Shown: positions 1 to 8,519, numbered from the stretch's first letter. The stretch is 64,000 bases of DNA from Helicobacter mehlei (GCF_003660265.1 NZ_QXQP01000006.1:1-64000), one strand, 5' to 3'. Numbers and translations are program-made. The notes: generated from the letters alone by a model not told the origin.

Positions 1-210
1 CTTTTAAAGATGGTGCGCAACAATTTAGAGAATGCCAAGGGCAATCCAGTTATTATCGCGGCCGCTGAAAAGGTGGCTAGGATGTTCAGCGATTTAAAAA
101 TCAGCCTCTATGGCAAAGAAAGCCTATTGCCCACTGAAAGCACCCAGAACGATTACACCCAGATGACCACCCAAGAGCTGTTAAAATTGGCTAATGACCC
201 ACCCTCTTAA
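1..210 (+). CDS. C-terminal end of a probable phage protein (partial)
   Basis: The reading frame is open from the first base of the window, so this is the 3' end of a gene that starts outside. The visible 69 or so residues are mostly helical and polar and end ...LKLANDPPS. There is an internal ATG at position 10, but nothing shows it is used as a start. I do not recognise the family. Its placement beside a holin/spanin-like cassette suggests a phage structural or packaging gene, which is inference only. Its end overlaps the convergent spanin-like gene by 20 bases. Confidence 0.5.
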   Translation, partial: LLKMVRNNLENAKGNPVIIAAAEKVARMFSDLKISLYGKESLLPTESTQNDYTQMTTQELLKLANDPPS

Positions 211-508
211 ATGCCTCTAGCAATTGGGTGGCGTGATCTAATTTCTCTGTGCAAGTCTTTAAGTCTTGGGATTGCAGGTGGGAATAGTGTTGCGCAATGC
301 TTTTAAGCTGTAGGGGCTTTTGCGCGTTATAAGTTTCCCAGTCTAGTTCTAGCTTTTTGATTTGGGCATTTTGGTGGTCTAAGTGTTCTTGGGCGATTTT
401 AAGCCTCTCTTCATAGAGGGTGGCTTTTTTATGGTAGTGCCATAGGCCCCCCAGCGCGCTTAAAAGGGCAATGCCCAAACTTATAAGCGGTAGAACAACT
501 AGATTCAT
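191..508 (-). CDS. Small membrane-anchored coiled-coil protein, spanin (Rz)-like
   Basis: A 105-residue protein with one N-terminal hydrophobic segment (about residues 2-23) followed by a charged, coiled-coil-like region (about 28-95) rich in E, K, Q and L. This is the layout of inner-membrane spanins (Rz), which help disrupt the outer envelope at the end of phage lysis. The ATG overlaps the stop of the holin-like gene in an ATGA, so the two are translationally coupled. No sequence motif proves spanin function; the call rests on topology, size and neighbours. Confidence 0.5.
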   Translation of the reverse strand: MNLVVLPLISLGIALLSALGGLWHYHKKATLYEERLKIAQEHLDHQNAQIKKLELDWETYNAQKPLQLKSIAQHYSHLQSQDLKTCTEKLDHATQLLEAFKRVGH

Positions 509-786
509 TTGCGCAACCCCAAAATCTTTTTAACCACTTCTAGCGCGTTATCTAACCCTAGATAGCCTATCGCCGCGCTCACCCCCACCTTTGCCAAGTA
601 GGGTAAATCGGTCGCAGAGAGTATCCCAAAGGCACAGATGCACAAAAAAGAGCTAGTTAGCACCACAACCAGGGCATTACGCGCACTCTGTTCGGCATTG
701 TTAAAATAGTTTAAACCCCCGGCTAGCAAACCCACGAGTGCGATGGGGATGAGTTCTAGCATCTCCTCTAAATGCGTGTTCATCAT
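505..786 (-). CDS. Putative phage holin (LydA-like)
   Basis: A 93-residue protein with three predicted hydrophobic segments (about residues 10-28, 36-58 and 62-80) and a short basic tail ending LGLRK. Size and topology match class I / LydA-like holins, which form lesions in the inner membrane to release a lysis enzyme. Two adjacent ATGs (786 and 783) are possible starts; an AAGG lies just upstream. It overlaps its neighbours on both sides by a few bases, as in compact phage operons. Assignment is by topology and context. Confidence 0.6.
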   Translation of the reverse strand: MMNTHLEEMLELIPIALVGLLAGGLNYFNNAEQSARNALVVVLTSSFLCICAFGILSATDLPYLAKVGVSAAIGYLGLDNALEVVKKILGLRK

Positions 787-1109
787 TCTAGCCTTTCCCT
801 TATCTCCAACATTAAAATTTGTTTGCTAATGCCGTGTTTTTGCGCCTCTTTGATCAGATCGTCAATCACGCCGGCAGTGCTTGTGTTGTCTTTTTTGTTC
901 TCTTCTTCTTTGATCAGGGCTTTTTGCAATTGTTCTTTTATTTGTTTGGTCGCGGGTGTGCTATCTTTATTGCCCACAAAGATCAACAAGGTGGCGATCG
1001 AGGAATTGTATTTGATGAAGTAGTGGATATTTTGGGCCACTGAAAGCACGAGGGCAAGGGCGATGAACACTCCCACAAGGGCCTTAAGCCTTTCTTTAGA
1101 GGGGGACAT
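783..1109 (-). CDS. Small single-pass membrane protein in the lysis-like cassette
   Basis: About 108 residues starting MSPSKERLK. I prefer this ATG because it follows the upstream stop by one base (TAA-G-ATG) and has a GGGG-type ribosome site at good distance; an ATG 21 bases further up (1130) would overlap the previous gene. One hydrophobic stretch lies at about residues 10-27, followed by a soluble part rich in K, E and Q. Family not recognised. It sits between the DUF5675 gene and the holin-like gene and probably belongs to the same transcript. Confidence 0.6.
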   Translation of the reverse strand: MSPSKERLKALVGVFIALALVLSVAQNIHYFIKYNSSIATLLIFVGNKDSTPATKQIKEQLQKALIKEEENKKDNTSTAGVIDDLIKEAQKHGISKQILMLEIRERLE

Positions 1110-1110
1110 C

Positions 1111-1632
1111 TTAATCCCCTTCTTCTTCATCTAGCCCAATGATGGTGAGGCTAAAGTTTTCCACCCCGTGGGTTTCGCACAGGTTGTAAAAGCGTTCCAC
1201 CGCCTTAGTGCTTTCTGTGATCTTGCCACTCTCTTTGTTATACCCTAAACCCAGCAGGATACAGCCCAGCGTATCGATGGCGTCATTGCCAATGTGGATC
1301 ATGATGCGCCGATTGGCAAAGCCTAGGACTTCGGGGGTTTTTAACCATAGGGCCTTATTGCGCCCATTGGTGCCTTTTTGGCGGTAGCTAGGTGGGACAC
1401 ACACGCCACTATCAGCCCAAGCTAGGCTGTATTGGCGGGGGATGATGGGGCGGTCCAAGCCCGCCTTATCTGTGGGCTTGCCGCTATTTTCCATTGTGTA
1501 ACAGCTGAAAATCTCTGTTTTGCCCGCCCAGACCACCAGCCGCCCCAAAGTGCCTTTTTCTTTCTTCCCATTTTTGGCAACTTCTTTGGAAGTGTGTTGC
1601 CTTGTGATGATGACCTCAAAGGGTTTAGCCAT
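1111..1632 (-). CDS. DUF5675-family phage protein
   Basis: A 173-residue protein beginning MAKPFEVIITRQ. This start has an AAGGAG site 6-7 bases upstream; the longer frame to 1692 lacks one. The pattern (an opening beta strand, GTLGRLVV, FSCYTMEN, then IPRQYSL, and a later RIMIHIGN segment with GCILLG) resembles DUF5675 proteins, which are found in Mu-like prophages of Campylobacterota next to lysis genes. A role in cell-wall degradation is suspected for the family but not established. It is the first gene of the minus-strand cassette. Confidence 0.65.
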   Translation of the reverse strand: MAKPFEVIITRQHTSKEVAKNGKKEKGTLGRLVVWAGKTEIFSCYTMENSGKPTDKAGLDRPIIPRQYSLAWADSGVCVPPSYRQKGTNGRNKALWLKTPEVLGFANRRIMIHIGNDAIDTLGCILLGLGYNKESGKITESTKAVERFYNLCETHGVENFSLTIIGLDEEEGD

Positions 1633-1692
1633 TTTTTGCTCCTTGCGTTTTAATTTTTGGGGGAGCAATCTTAGCCCAAAGTAGTTCCCCAA

Positions 1693-2110
1693 AAAAAGGG
1701 TTAATTCGGCAGTGCCCTAGGCTAGAGGCTTTAAAACCAAGATGCGCTTTTTTAGGTTAGCCCTTGTGGCTTAACCCCCCCTTTAAATCTGAAAATTTTT
1801 AAAAAGTCCTAAGACAAACAGACAAAGCGACTCTAGTAAGTAAAGTGGGTTTGGGGGCACTTAAGAAATTGGGACTTTGCCCCCATTTTAAAAAACAGGA
1901 CTCTTTAAAAATTTAAGTGCTTGACACATTTAAAAAATTTGGGTAGCATTCTAGGACTTTAATGTTCTTTGACTTGTTAGACGCGCCCAAATTGAGCCAA
2001 AAATAGACACTTTGGCACAATAGGCAGGCTTAAACCCCCTAGGGTAGGGATTTATTAGGGGCGGTGTTGTAGTGAAGTTCAATACTAACCAGAAAAATTT
2101 AAGGAACGGG
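1693..2110. other. Intergenic region between phage-derived cassette and tRNAs
   Basis: About 420 bases without a convincing gene. AT-rich stretches, several stops in all frames and short direct repeats of GGGACTTT / AGGACTCT type are visible, but no insertion sequence end, rRNA or clear attachment-site duplication. As it lies between phage-like genes and tRNA-Ile it could contain a decayed phage end, which I cannot demonstrate. Confidence 0.4.
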
Positions 2111-2114
2111 GTGG

Positions 2115-2120
2115 TAGAAT
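2115..2120 (+). promoter_or_regulatory. Probable -10 element for the tRNA-Ile/tRNA-Ala unit
   Basis: TAGAAT lies 30 bases before the mature tRNA-Ile 5' end, matching the extended TATAAT-type -10 box used by the Helicobacter housekeeping sigma factor. No clear -35 is visible, which is usual in this genus. Confidence 0.45.
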
Positions 2121-2150
2121 TGGGTTTCTTTTTGGTGGTTATTTTTTAGA

Positions 2151-2227
<77 letters not shown>

Positions 2228-2255
2228 TTTCCTTTATATTTTTAATAATTTTTTT

Positions 2256-2332
2256 GGGGGATTAGCTCAGTTTGGGAGAGCGCCTGCTTTGCACGCAGGA
2301 GGTCAGCGGTTCGAGCCCGCTATCCTCCACCA
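2256..2332 (+). tRNA. tRNA-Ala (TGC)
   Basis: A 77-base cloverleaf with CCA encoded. The acceptor stem is GGGGGAT pairing with ATCCTCC (one G-U pair), the anticodon TGC is at 2290-2292 and the T arm is GCGGTTCGAGCCCGC. It lies just after tRNA-Ile. Neither 23S nor 16S rRNA is nearby, which fits the split rRNA organisation of Helicobacter. Confidence 0.97.
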
Positions 2333-2443
2333 TTTTTAACCAAGTTCGCTTTTAATCCTAACTCTTGACACCAAGTCCTAGAATATTTACAAGCATTTAT
2401 TTTTGGATCTATGCGCAACATAGTATTTCTCATTGGAACAGAC

Positions 2444-2941
2444 CTAAAACATAGGCACAGGCACGCGGTAAGCAAAATTCAATAAAATTGTGCCTAGCCC
2501 CTCAAAGTCAATCTCCAATTTGGCTTCCTGCGCGGATAAATAATCTAATTTAGCAAAGGCAACCAAATAACCCTTAGCATATCGGTTGGTCGTGTAAAGC
2601 ACATCATCAAATTCAGCTTTGCCAATCTCGCGACTCCACATAGGCTCGATCGCACCATGGGTTCCATAGAGTTTATAAGAGATCATGTCATTCTCATAGA
2701 TACTAGAATCTTGGCTAAGCACTTCCACAAAGAAAAATTCGCGTTCATGGTAGATTACGGGATCTACATCGTTTAAATGCGTGGTAAACACGCTCACAAC
2801 GGGGCGTAAATTTTGGATGATCTCGCCCTTGCGGGTCGCTTGGGTGCGTTTTTCGGCTAAAAAGTCAGGCTTGTAGGCTTGGTGGAACCCCTCTCCACAC
2901 CCCGCCCACAACAACACCCCCAAGAGAAGTAAAATTCTCAT
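2444..2941 (-). CDS. Small conserved lipoprotein divergent from pyrB
   Basis: A 165-residue protein with a lipoprotein signal peptide: MRILLLLGVLLWAGC, a typical lipobox (WAGC) with the modified Cys at about residue 15. The mature part has no motif I recognise and is probably beta-rich. A divergent hypothetical gene beside pyrB is also found in H. pylori (HP1083/HP1084, from memory), so the pairing appears conserved. Function unknown; it should be anchored in an envelope membrane. Confidence 0.75.
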   Translation of the reverse strand: MRILLLLGVLLWAGCGEGFHQAYKPDFLAEKRTQATRKGEIIQNLRPVVSVFTTHLNDVDPVIYHEREFFFVEVLSQDSSIYENDMISYKLYGTHGAIEPMWSREIGKAEFDDVLYTTNRYAKGYLVAFAKLDYLSAQEAKLEIDFEGLGTILLNFAYRVPVPMF

Positions 2942-2943
2942 GT

Positions 2944-2949
2944 TATAAT
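2944..2949 (+). promoter_or_regulatory. -10 box of pyrB
   Basis: TATAAT, 27 bases before the pyrB ATG and just outside the divergent lipoprotein gene's start, so the two genes share a very short promoter region. Confidence 0.55.
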
Positions 2950-2976
2950 CCTCCCATCTTGATTGAAAGCAAATAG

Positions 2977-3861
2977 ATGAACCTTATTTTAACCCAAGAT
3001 TTGTGTGATGCAGAGGTTTTGGCCCTCTTAAAGCGCGCCAATACATTTCTAGCCCAAGATTTGCAATATGGAGGGTCCTTAAACCATAAGGTCATTGTGG
3101 CGTTGTTTTTTGAGCATTCCACCCGCACGATCGCTAGCTTCCAAAATGCTGCCTTTAGATTACACGCCAATTTTAACGCCTTTAATATCCAATCTAGCTC
3201 GACCAAAAAGGGCGAGAGTTTACTCGACACCCTCTTAAACCTGCAAGCCATGCAAGTGGATTTGCTCATCACACGCCACCACCACTCCAGCGCAGCGCAT
3301 TTTTTTGCCAAGCACCTTACATGCCCGCTGATCAATGCCGGGAGCGGGTCGCTAGCCCACCCCACCCAAGCCCTGCTAGACTTGCTCACCCTTTACAACC
3401 ACTTTGAGGGGCAATTACAAGGCAAGACCATCGCCCTTGTGGGGGATATTAAAAACTCTAGGGTGGCTAATAGCAATTTAGCCCTCTTGCCCCGCTTTGG
3501 GCTCAAACCCCTGTTGGTTGCTCCCCCGCATTTCTTGCCCAAGACCTCTTTTGATCACACCCATGATCTGCAAGAAGCCCTAGAAGTGGCAGACATTGTG
3601 ATGAGTTTGCGCACCCAAACTGAGCGCCATTCTTTGCAAACCTATGGGTCGTTGCAAGATTATGCACACCATTATTGCTTAAAACAATCCATGTTAAAAG
3701 ATAGAGAAATTGTGATCTTACACCCCGGACCCGTGCACCGTAATATTGACATCGAAGACGCTTTGTTAGACGATCCGCGTTGTAAAGTCCTCGAGCAAGT
3801 CAAGCTAGGCGTGGCTTTGCGCATGGCACTGCTCGAATCAATGTTATCTGAGTCTGTGTAG
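2977..3861 (+). CDS. pyrB: Aspartate carbamoyltransferase catalytic subunit
   Basis: Catalyses carbamoyl phosphate + aspartate to carbamoyl aspartate, the committed step of pyrimidine synthesis, in the cytosol. The 294 residues show the carbamoyl-phosphate loop FFEHSTRT (about 44-51), the HPTQALLD motif (about 128-135), ALVGDIKNSRVANS, and HPGPVHRNIDI near the end. No regulatory pyrI is adjacent, as expected for epsilonproteobacteria. Its last 18 bases overlap the convergent transaldolase gene. Confidence 0.95.
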   Translation: MNLILTQDLCDAEVLALLKRANTFLAQDLQYGGSLNHKVIVALFFEHSTRTIASFQNAAFRLHANFNAFNIQSSSTKKGESLLDTLLNLQAMQVDLLITRHHHSSAAHFFAKHLTCPLINAGSGSLAHPTQALLDLLTLYNHFEGQLQGKTIALVGDIKNSRVANSNLALLPRFGLKPLLVAPPHFLPKTSFDHTHDLQEALEVADIVMSLRTQTERHSLQTYGSLQDYAHHYCLKQSMLKDREIVILHPGPVHRNIDIEDALLDDPRCKVLEQVKLGVALRMALLESMLSESV

Positions 3862-4797
3862 TATCTCGCTAAACGCATTTTTAAAGGCCATTAAACCCTT
3901 TTCCAAGAGTTCCGAATAGAGACTGGAATATAAAAAATTTTTAGCGGTCGCGCTGAGATTTTTAGAGAGGGCGGGGGGTGGGCTAGGCTCGTTGTAATAG
4001 GCGTGCAAAGCCTCTAGGGGGGCGGTGCTGATGCTATGCTCAAGCTTTAGGGCTTGGAGGTAGTAATCTTTGGGCAGTATGGGGTCCTTAACCCCCGTGC
4101 TGGCAAAGAGGGGGTAGATAGTGTTAGATACCTCCCGCACTTGTTCATAACACGCTAGGGCATTGCCAATCCCGATTTTATTGCGCAAGTGTTGTTGAGT
4201 CCATAAAGAGAGGTAGGAATGTTTTAATAAGTCATTGGCTTGGGTATCCACCCTAGAAACAAAGATACTCACCACCGCCATCGGGGCTTTTTTTAGGGCT
4301 AGGGCACATCGGCGCGCCTGATTAGGGCTAAAAACCAAGGTGGCATTTAAAGGCATGTCCTCGCCCTCTGCCAAGCGTTCCATCACCTTAATCCCCTCGT
4401 TGGTAGCGGGGATTTTGATCATCACATTGGGCATGCCAATGCGCTCAAACAACGCCCGCGCCTCTACAATGCTTGCACTAACATCATTTGCTAAGTTGGG
4501 ATCAACTTCTAGGCTAATATAGCCCGTGGCTTTGTTTTTCTCCCATAGAGGCAATAACATGTGTGCGCATTGCTTAATATCCTCAATCACCAAAGATTCA
4601 TAAATATCCTTAGCTGGGGTGTTCGTGGCTTTAAGTTGCTTGATAGACTCTTGGTAGGCTGGGGAGCTCAAGGCTTGGGCAAAAATAGTGGGGTTAGAGG
4701 TCGCCCCAAAGATGTGCCTTTTTTCTAAGAGTTCCTTAAACTGCGTGGTTAAAAAAGTGCACTCAATAAAATCACACCACAGATAATGATCTTTCAT
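3844..4797 (-). CDS. tal: Transaldolase
   Basis: Moves a dihydroxyacetone unit between sugar phosphates in the non-oxidative pentose phosphate pathway. The 317 residues contain the entry motif GATSNPTIF (about 30-38), VSASIVEARALFE, and VMIKIPATNEG, whose Lys is the Schiff-base residue of the family. The start ATG overlaps the murE stop (ATGA), so it is the last gene of a minus-strand unit nifU-like / TPR-like / murE / tal. This order matches HP1492-HP1495 of H. pylori. Confidence 0.94.
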   Translation of the reverse strand: MKDHYLWCDFIECTFLTTQFKELLEKRHIFGATSNPTIFAQALSSPAYQESIKQLKATNTPAKDIYESLVIEDIKQCAHMLLPLWEKNKATGYISLEVDPNLANDVSASIVEARALFERIGMPNVMIKIPATNEGIKVMERLAEGEDMPLNATLVFSPNQARRCALALKKAPMAVVSIFVSRVDTQANDLLKHSYLSLWTQQHLRNKIGIGNALACYEQVREVSNTIYPLFASTGVKDPILPKDYYLQALKLEHSISTAPLEALHAYYNEPSPPPALSKNLSATAKNFLYSSLYSELLEKGLMAFKNAFSEILHRLR

Positions 4798-6155
4798 GTT
4801 CTCTCCTCAAAGTAAGTTTTCACCACTTCTCCATCATCAAAGGGTAGGTTTTGATTGCCAACAATCTGCACGCTCTCATCGCCCTTACCCAAAATCAGCA
4901 ATACCTCATCGCTTTTGAGTGCCTCAAGAGCTAGAATGATCGCCTCTTTGCGATCAACCTCCAAGATCACTTGGGTGCGCTTGTGCTTAGGGATACCGGC
5001 TAAAATCTCTTGCATGATCTCTAGGGGATCTTCATCTCTAGGGTTATCCGAGGTGATATAAATCTGCATGGCATGTTGGCTAGCAATCGCACCCATTAAG
5101 GGGCGTTTGGTCCTATCCCGATTACCCCCCGCCCCAAAAAGTGCCTTGATCTTGTGCCCCTTAAAACTATTAAAAATCTGCTCAAACCCATCAGCGGTGT
5201 GGGCAAAATCCACAATCACCAAAGGCTTAGCATGCACCACTTCCATACGCCCCTGCACGCCCAAGAAGTTTTGCGCCAATACGCTTAACTTCTCTAGATT
5301 CTCTTTTGTTAAAAGCTTCACACACAAGAGCCCCCCCAAGAGGTTATAAAGATTATGTAACCCCATTAAAGGGGAGTGCAACAAACACGCCTCATGCCTG
5401 CTCTTTTCTGGTGATCGATAACGCATACTGGGATTTTCCCAAAACTCCACATGCGCGCTTAGACTGGGCGATAAAGAATACGCGCTCACACTCAAATGGC
5501 TTTTACTCTCAATGCCATACCCATAGGCATTTGTGGGGTTAAAACGCACATGGGGATCATCCCGGTTAATGATCTTCAAGCCCGTATCGTTTAAAAATGC
5601 ATTTTTGACTGCCCGGTATTCTTCTAGGGTGTGGTGGTAGTCCAAATGATCGCTGGTGATATTGGTGATCACTTTGGCACTAAAATCTAGCCCCAAAATG
5701 CGCTCTTGGGCGATCGCATGCGAGCTAACTTCCATGACAAAATAACGTACCCCCTCTTGCTTGGCGCGCTCAACATCGCTATAAAGCTCCAAAAGTGGGG
5801 GTGTGGTGAGTCCTTTTGGCTTTAAGCGTCTATCATTACAAAAAAAACCCCTTGTGCCCAGCAACGCACAGCCATAGCCCAAATCCAAAAGCAAGGAATA
5901 AATCAGACTTGCTGTTGTGGTCTTGCCATTGGTGCCGGTGATCCCAATGATATGAGGCCCCAAATCAAAATGATTTTTCAACTCTGAAGCGTGGATATAG
6001 GGTGTGTTGGGGAATTTTTCTAGATGGGCTTGCACAAAGGCTTGGTTACTAGGGGTTTGGAGCAACAAACAATGCGGATCGCCCAAATCGCGTGTGTCAT
6101 CGCTAATGGCACCAAATACACGCCCCAAAACTTCTATGCGTTTGGCAAGTTTCAT
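4794..6155 (-). CDS. murE: UDP-N-acetylmuramoyl-tripeptide synthetase (meso-DAP adding)
   Basis: Adds meso-diaminopimelate to UDP-MurNAc-L-Ala-D-Glu in peptidoglycan synthesis. In 453 residues it shows the Mur ligase P-loop GITGTNGKTTTAS (about 72-84), the central domain signature SSHAIAQERI, NITSDHLDYHHT, and the C-terminal DNPRDEDP motif, which is the diaminopimelate-selecting signature (DNPR). Its start overlaps the stop of the TPR-like gene by a few bases. Length is normal for epsilonproteobacterial MurE. Confidence 0.96.
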   Translation of the reverse strand: MKLAKRIEVLGRVFGAISDDTRDLGDPHCLLLQTPSNQAFVQAHLEKFPNTPYIHASELKNHFDLGPHIIGITGTNGKTTTASLIYSLLLDLGYGCALLGTRGFFCNDRRLKPKGLTTPPLLELYSDVERAKQEGVRYFVMEVSSHAIAQERILGLDFSAKVITNITSDHLDYHHTLEEYRAVKNAFLNDTGLKIINRDDPHVRFNPTNAYGYGIESKSHLSVSAYSLSPSLSAHVEFWENPSMRYRSPEKSRHEACLLHSPLMGLHNLYNLLGGLLCVKLLTKENLEKLSVLAQNFLGVQGRMEVVHAKPLVIVDFAHTADGFEQIFNSFKGHKIKALFGAGGNRDRTKRPLMGAIASQHAMQIYITSDNPRDEDPLEIMQEILAGIPKHKRTQVILEVDRKEAIILALEALKSDEVLLILGKGDESVQIVGNQNLPFDDGEVVKTYFEERT

Positions 6156-6775
6156 TTTTTAGAGGCTTTGAGGGTTTGTTTTTCTAAAAGGAGGGCTTTT
6201 TGCAAGATGGCACCAATGCGCTTATCATACCAAAGCAACTCACGCATGTTTTCGATGTAGGAGATCGACATCTCATAAAACTGGTTGGCGACCAAATTGT
6301 CTAAAAACTCATAAAAGTCCTCTTTTTTATCAAAGATCACCTTGGTGCTGAACATCAGATTTTCAAAGACCTCTTTAAAATTTTTACCCACACACATCGC
6401 CTTAAAATCAGCATATAAAATCCCATCCAAGCTCTCTGCTTTGAGCTGGTTTTCTTGCCCAAACATCCGCGCCATTTTGCTCAAACTCTCATCAAAGGAA
6501 TTGATCAAATCCATGATTTGGTTTTGGATACTAGTTTTATAACGGCGTGGCTGGGAGTCTAGGAGGTTTTGGTAGAGCTCATAAAAACTATGGGCTTCTT
6601 TGGGGAAATCTAGAGCAATGTCGCTTAAAAGTAAGCCGATTTTGGCATGCGCATCCAAAGGTTCTAAAAACAAGGCTTGGGAGAATAAAAACAACGCCCT
6701 AAAATATTGCTTCTGCAAAAAAGCCTTATAACCTTGCGTGTTTAAGGATCGTTTCTTAGGATCGCTTATGGACAT
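6152..6775 (-). CDS. Conserved hypothetical protein with TPR-like N-terminus (HP1493-like)
   Basis: I take the start at MSISDPKKR (6775), overlapping the end of the NifU-like gene by 10 bases; the longer frame to 6859 would lie almost entirely inside that gene and adds a sequence that looks non-native. The roughly 207 residues are helical; about residues 15-60 (YKAFLQKQYFRALFLFSQAL...) look like one tetratricopeptide-type helix pair. No catalytic motif is visible. The position between murE and the NifU-like gene is the same as in H. pylori. Function unknown. Confidence 0.75.
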   Translation of the reverse strand: MSISDPKKRSLNTQGYKAFLQKQYFRALFLFSQALFLEPLDAHAKIGLLLSDIALDFPKEAHSFYELYQNLLDSQPRRYKTSIQNQIMDLINSFDESLSKMARMFGQENQLKAESLDGILYADFKAMCVGKNFKEVFENLMFSTKVIFDKKEDFYEFLDNLVANQFYEMSISYIENMRELLWYDKRIGAILQKALLLEKQTLKASKK

Positions 6776-7050
6776 GCGCCCTCTTTGAAAAGTTGCCGGT
6801 ATTGCTCTTTGGATACATGCACCACCTGCATATCGGGGTGAATCTCCTCTTGTAAGCACCGCTCAATGCCAAATTTAAGCGTATTGGCACTGCTAGGACA
6901 GCCCTTGCAAGCCCCCTCTAGGCTCACATAGACCTTTGCCTCTTTGATCCCTAGCAACACCACATCGCCCCCATCTCTTAAAAGCATGGGGCGGATTTTC
7001 TCTAGGGCTATCTCCACGGGTTTTTGTAATTCTGCATCGCTAAAAACCAT
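6766..7050 (-). CDS. NifU-like C-terminal (Nfu) Fe-S cluster carrier protein
   Basis: About 94 residues matching the Nfu domain. It contains MLLRDGGDVVLLGI (about 28-41) and the cluster-binding CxxC in GACKGCPSS, typical of proteins that receive Fe-S clusters from a scaffold and hand them to targets. Three start codons lie in a row (GTG 7056, ATG 7053, ATG 7050). I chose 7050 because the AAGGAG site is then at the best distance. It heads the murE-tal unit and has its own promoter upstream. Confidence 0.88.
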   Translation of the reverse strand: MVFSDAELQKPVEIALEKIRPMLLRDGGDVVLLGIKEAKVYVSLEGACKGCPSSANTLKFGIERCLQEEIHPDMQVVHVSKEQYRQLFKEGACP

Positions 7051-7071
7051 CATCACTCCTTAAAGCCTTTC

Positions 7072-7077
7072 ATTATA
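7072..7077 (-). promoter_or_regulatory. -10 box of the nifU-like / murE / tal operon
   Basis: TATAAT on the minus strand, about 20 bases before the nifU-like start, followed by AAGGAG. The leader would be very short. Confidence 0.5.
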
Positions 7078-7120
7078 GCTTATATCGTATTCTGAGCAAC
7101 TTATAAATATATTGGCAACC

Positions 7121-8128
7121 CTACAGCAATAATTTAACCAGCCCAAAACCCCCCACCAGCAATACGCCCCACAAAATCAAAGCCAAGCTAAAAGCCTTGC
7201 CACCCAGTTCTAAAAACTGCTTCAAATTGACCTGCAAGCCTAAAGCCACCATCGCACACACCAAGCACACAACTGAGAGTTCTTGCAAAACCCGCACGCC
7301 TTGTGTCAAGGTTTGTGCATCCACAAAGCCACCAAGCTTAGGCAAAAGCGAATGCGACACCACCACGCCCAAAAAGGCAAAAGCAAAATAGGGGATTTGC
7401 AAGGGCGTTTTTTGCGTGCTGGGTGTGGCGCGCTTGAGATAAAACAACACCCCCAAGAGCAAGGGGATGAGCATGATCACGCGCACCATTTTAAGGGTGA
7501 TTGCGACCTTTTCGGTCTCCGGTGAAATGGCACTAGCCGCACCCACCACATTAGCCACTTCATGTAAGGTCGCACCAATATAGATTCCCTCATGCAAAGG
7601 GCTTAGTGGGATCAAGCCTAGCTGGTAGAGCAGGGGGTATAAAAACATGCTTAATAGCCCAAAAACAATCACAGAGCCCACAGCCACCACGCCCTTATGC
7701 GGTGCCGATTTAAGAACACTCTCTAGGGCTAAGACCGCCGCTGCCCCGCACACCGCACTCCCACACGCCACCAACATCGCCAAATCCAGCTCCAAGCCCA
7801 TTTTACGCCCCACATACACGCCCAGCAAAAACACCCCCACCACCACGATCAAGGCGATGATCAAGGGCATATAGCCATAGTGCAAGATGTCATGCAAGGT
7901 TACATTAAAGCCATAGAGGATAATACCCAAACGCAAGAGTTTTTTAGCACTAAAATGCACGCCCGCCTGCGTGGTTGTGGCGATTTTGGGATAGACAAAG
8001 GAGAATCCAAAACCTAGGAGCACCCCCACTAAAAGTGGGGAAATATGGTGTTGTGCCAATACGGGGAAATGTGCCCCATAAAGTGCCAACGCACTCAGTC
8101 CAGCCACGAAGATAAGCCCTAAAAACAT
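7121..8128 (-). CDS. YeiH/UPF0324-family membrane protein (putative anion exporter)
   Basis: A 335-residue integral membrane protein with about ten hydrophobic segments. It carries the family features LRLGIILYGFNVTL, ACGSAVCGAAAVLALE (about 121-136) and ATLHEVANVVGAAS, typical of the YeiH / UPF0324 group (Pfam Cons_hypoth698), annotated as putative sulfate exporters. Substrate is unproven. It is the first gene of an accessory stretch inserted between the nifU-like gene and pit, which are neighbours in H. pylori from memory. Confidence 0.85.
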   Translation of the reverse strand: MFLGLIFVAGLSALALYGAHFPVLAQHHISPLLVGVLLGFGFSFVYPKIATTTQAGVHFSAKKLLRLGIILYGFNVTLHDILHYGYMPLIIALIVVVGVFLLGVYVGRKMGLELDLAMLVACGSAVCGAAAVLALESVLKSAPHKGVVAVGSVIVFGLLSMFLYPLLYQLGLIPLSPLHEGIYIGATLHEVANVVGAASAISPETEKVAITLKMVRVIMLIPLLLGVLFYLKRATPSTQKTPLQIPYFAFAFLGVVVSHSLLPKLGGFVDAQTLTQGVRVLQELSVVCLVCAMVALGLQVNLKQFLELGGKAFSLALILWGVLLVGGFGLVKLLL

Positions 8129-8220
8129 CTAACCCCCAAGCGTGATTTAGAGCACTAGGATAGCACAAAAGGGCAATGATTGGCTATGAGATGGGGGTGC
8201 TCAAGGCGTATTTGCGCTTT

Positions 8221-8480
8221 AACCCCCTTATTTGCCTCAATCTCCTATAACGCCCCTTTTACACAAGAGGAATCCATGTCTAGCCAAAAAGAAGCTCATA
8301 GAAGATCAAATCAAAGACGGGTTAAAGACGCTCAAACTGCATTACTACGCCAAAACAAACCCGATCAATTTTTGCATGACGACATTTTATACGCCAACGC
8401 GCTCCGAGGTTACTTCTTTGAAACTAGCTGTGGTCTTTAAACAGCTACACCAGTGCCAACACCGTAGCCAAAACCGCCAT
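8221..8480 (+). pseudogene. Decayed, internally deleted copy of the BcgI-like RM gene, with its promoter
   Basis: The stretch mirrors pieces of the intact RM gene at 12330-14372. Matching parts are the leader (TTATTTG, CCTATAA, CCCCTTTTA), the start region (ATG at 8276), a segment that in another frame reads LHYYAKTNPIN (intact gene: IAYYAKTAPIN), a FLHDDIL segment, and the DNA matching the intact stretch coding for WFLNSYTSANT. The pieces are in order, but hundreds of bases between them are missing and the frame shifts right after the start. It is therefore a relic of a second copy in the same orientation. Confidence 0.75.
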
Positions 8481-8519
8481 TTTTTAAATAGATGTTAAAG
8501 CGACATCGTTTGTTTTGGA

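Noticed and set aside
6776-6859. N-terminal extension of the TPR-like gene
   Set aside because: It lies fully within the NifU-like gene and reads as non-native sequence.
8180-8498. Two short overlapping plus-strand ORFs as real genes
   Set aside because: Their sequences are frameshifted pieces of the RM gene; treated as one relic.
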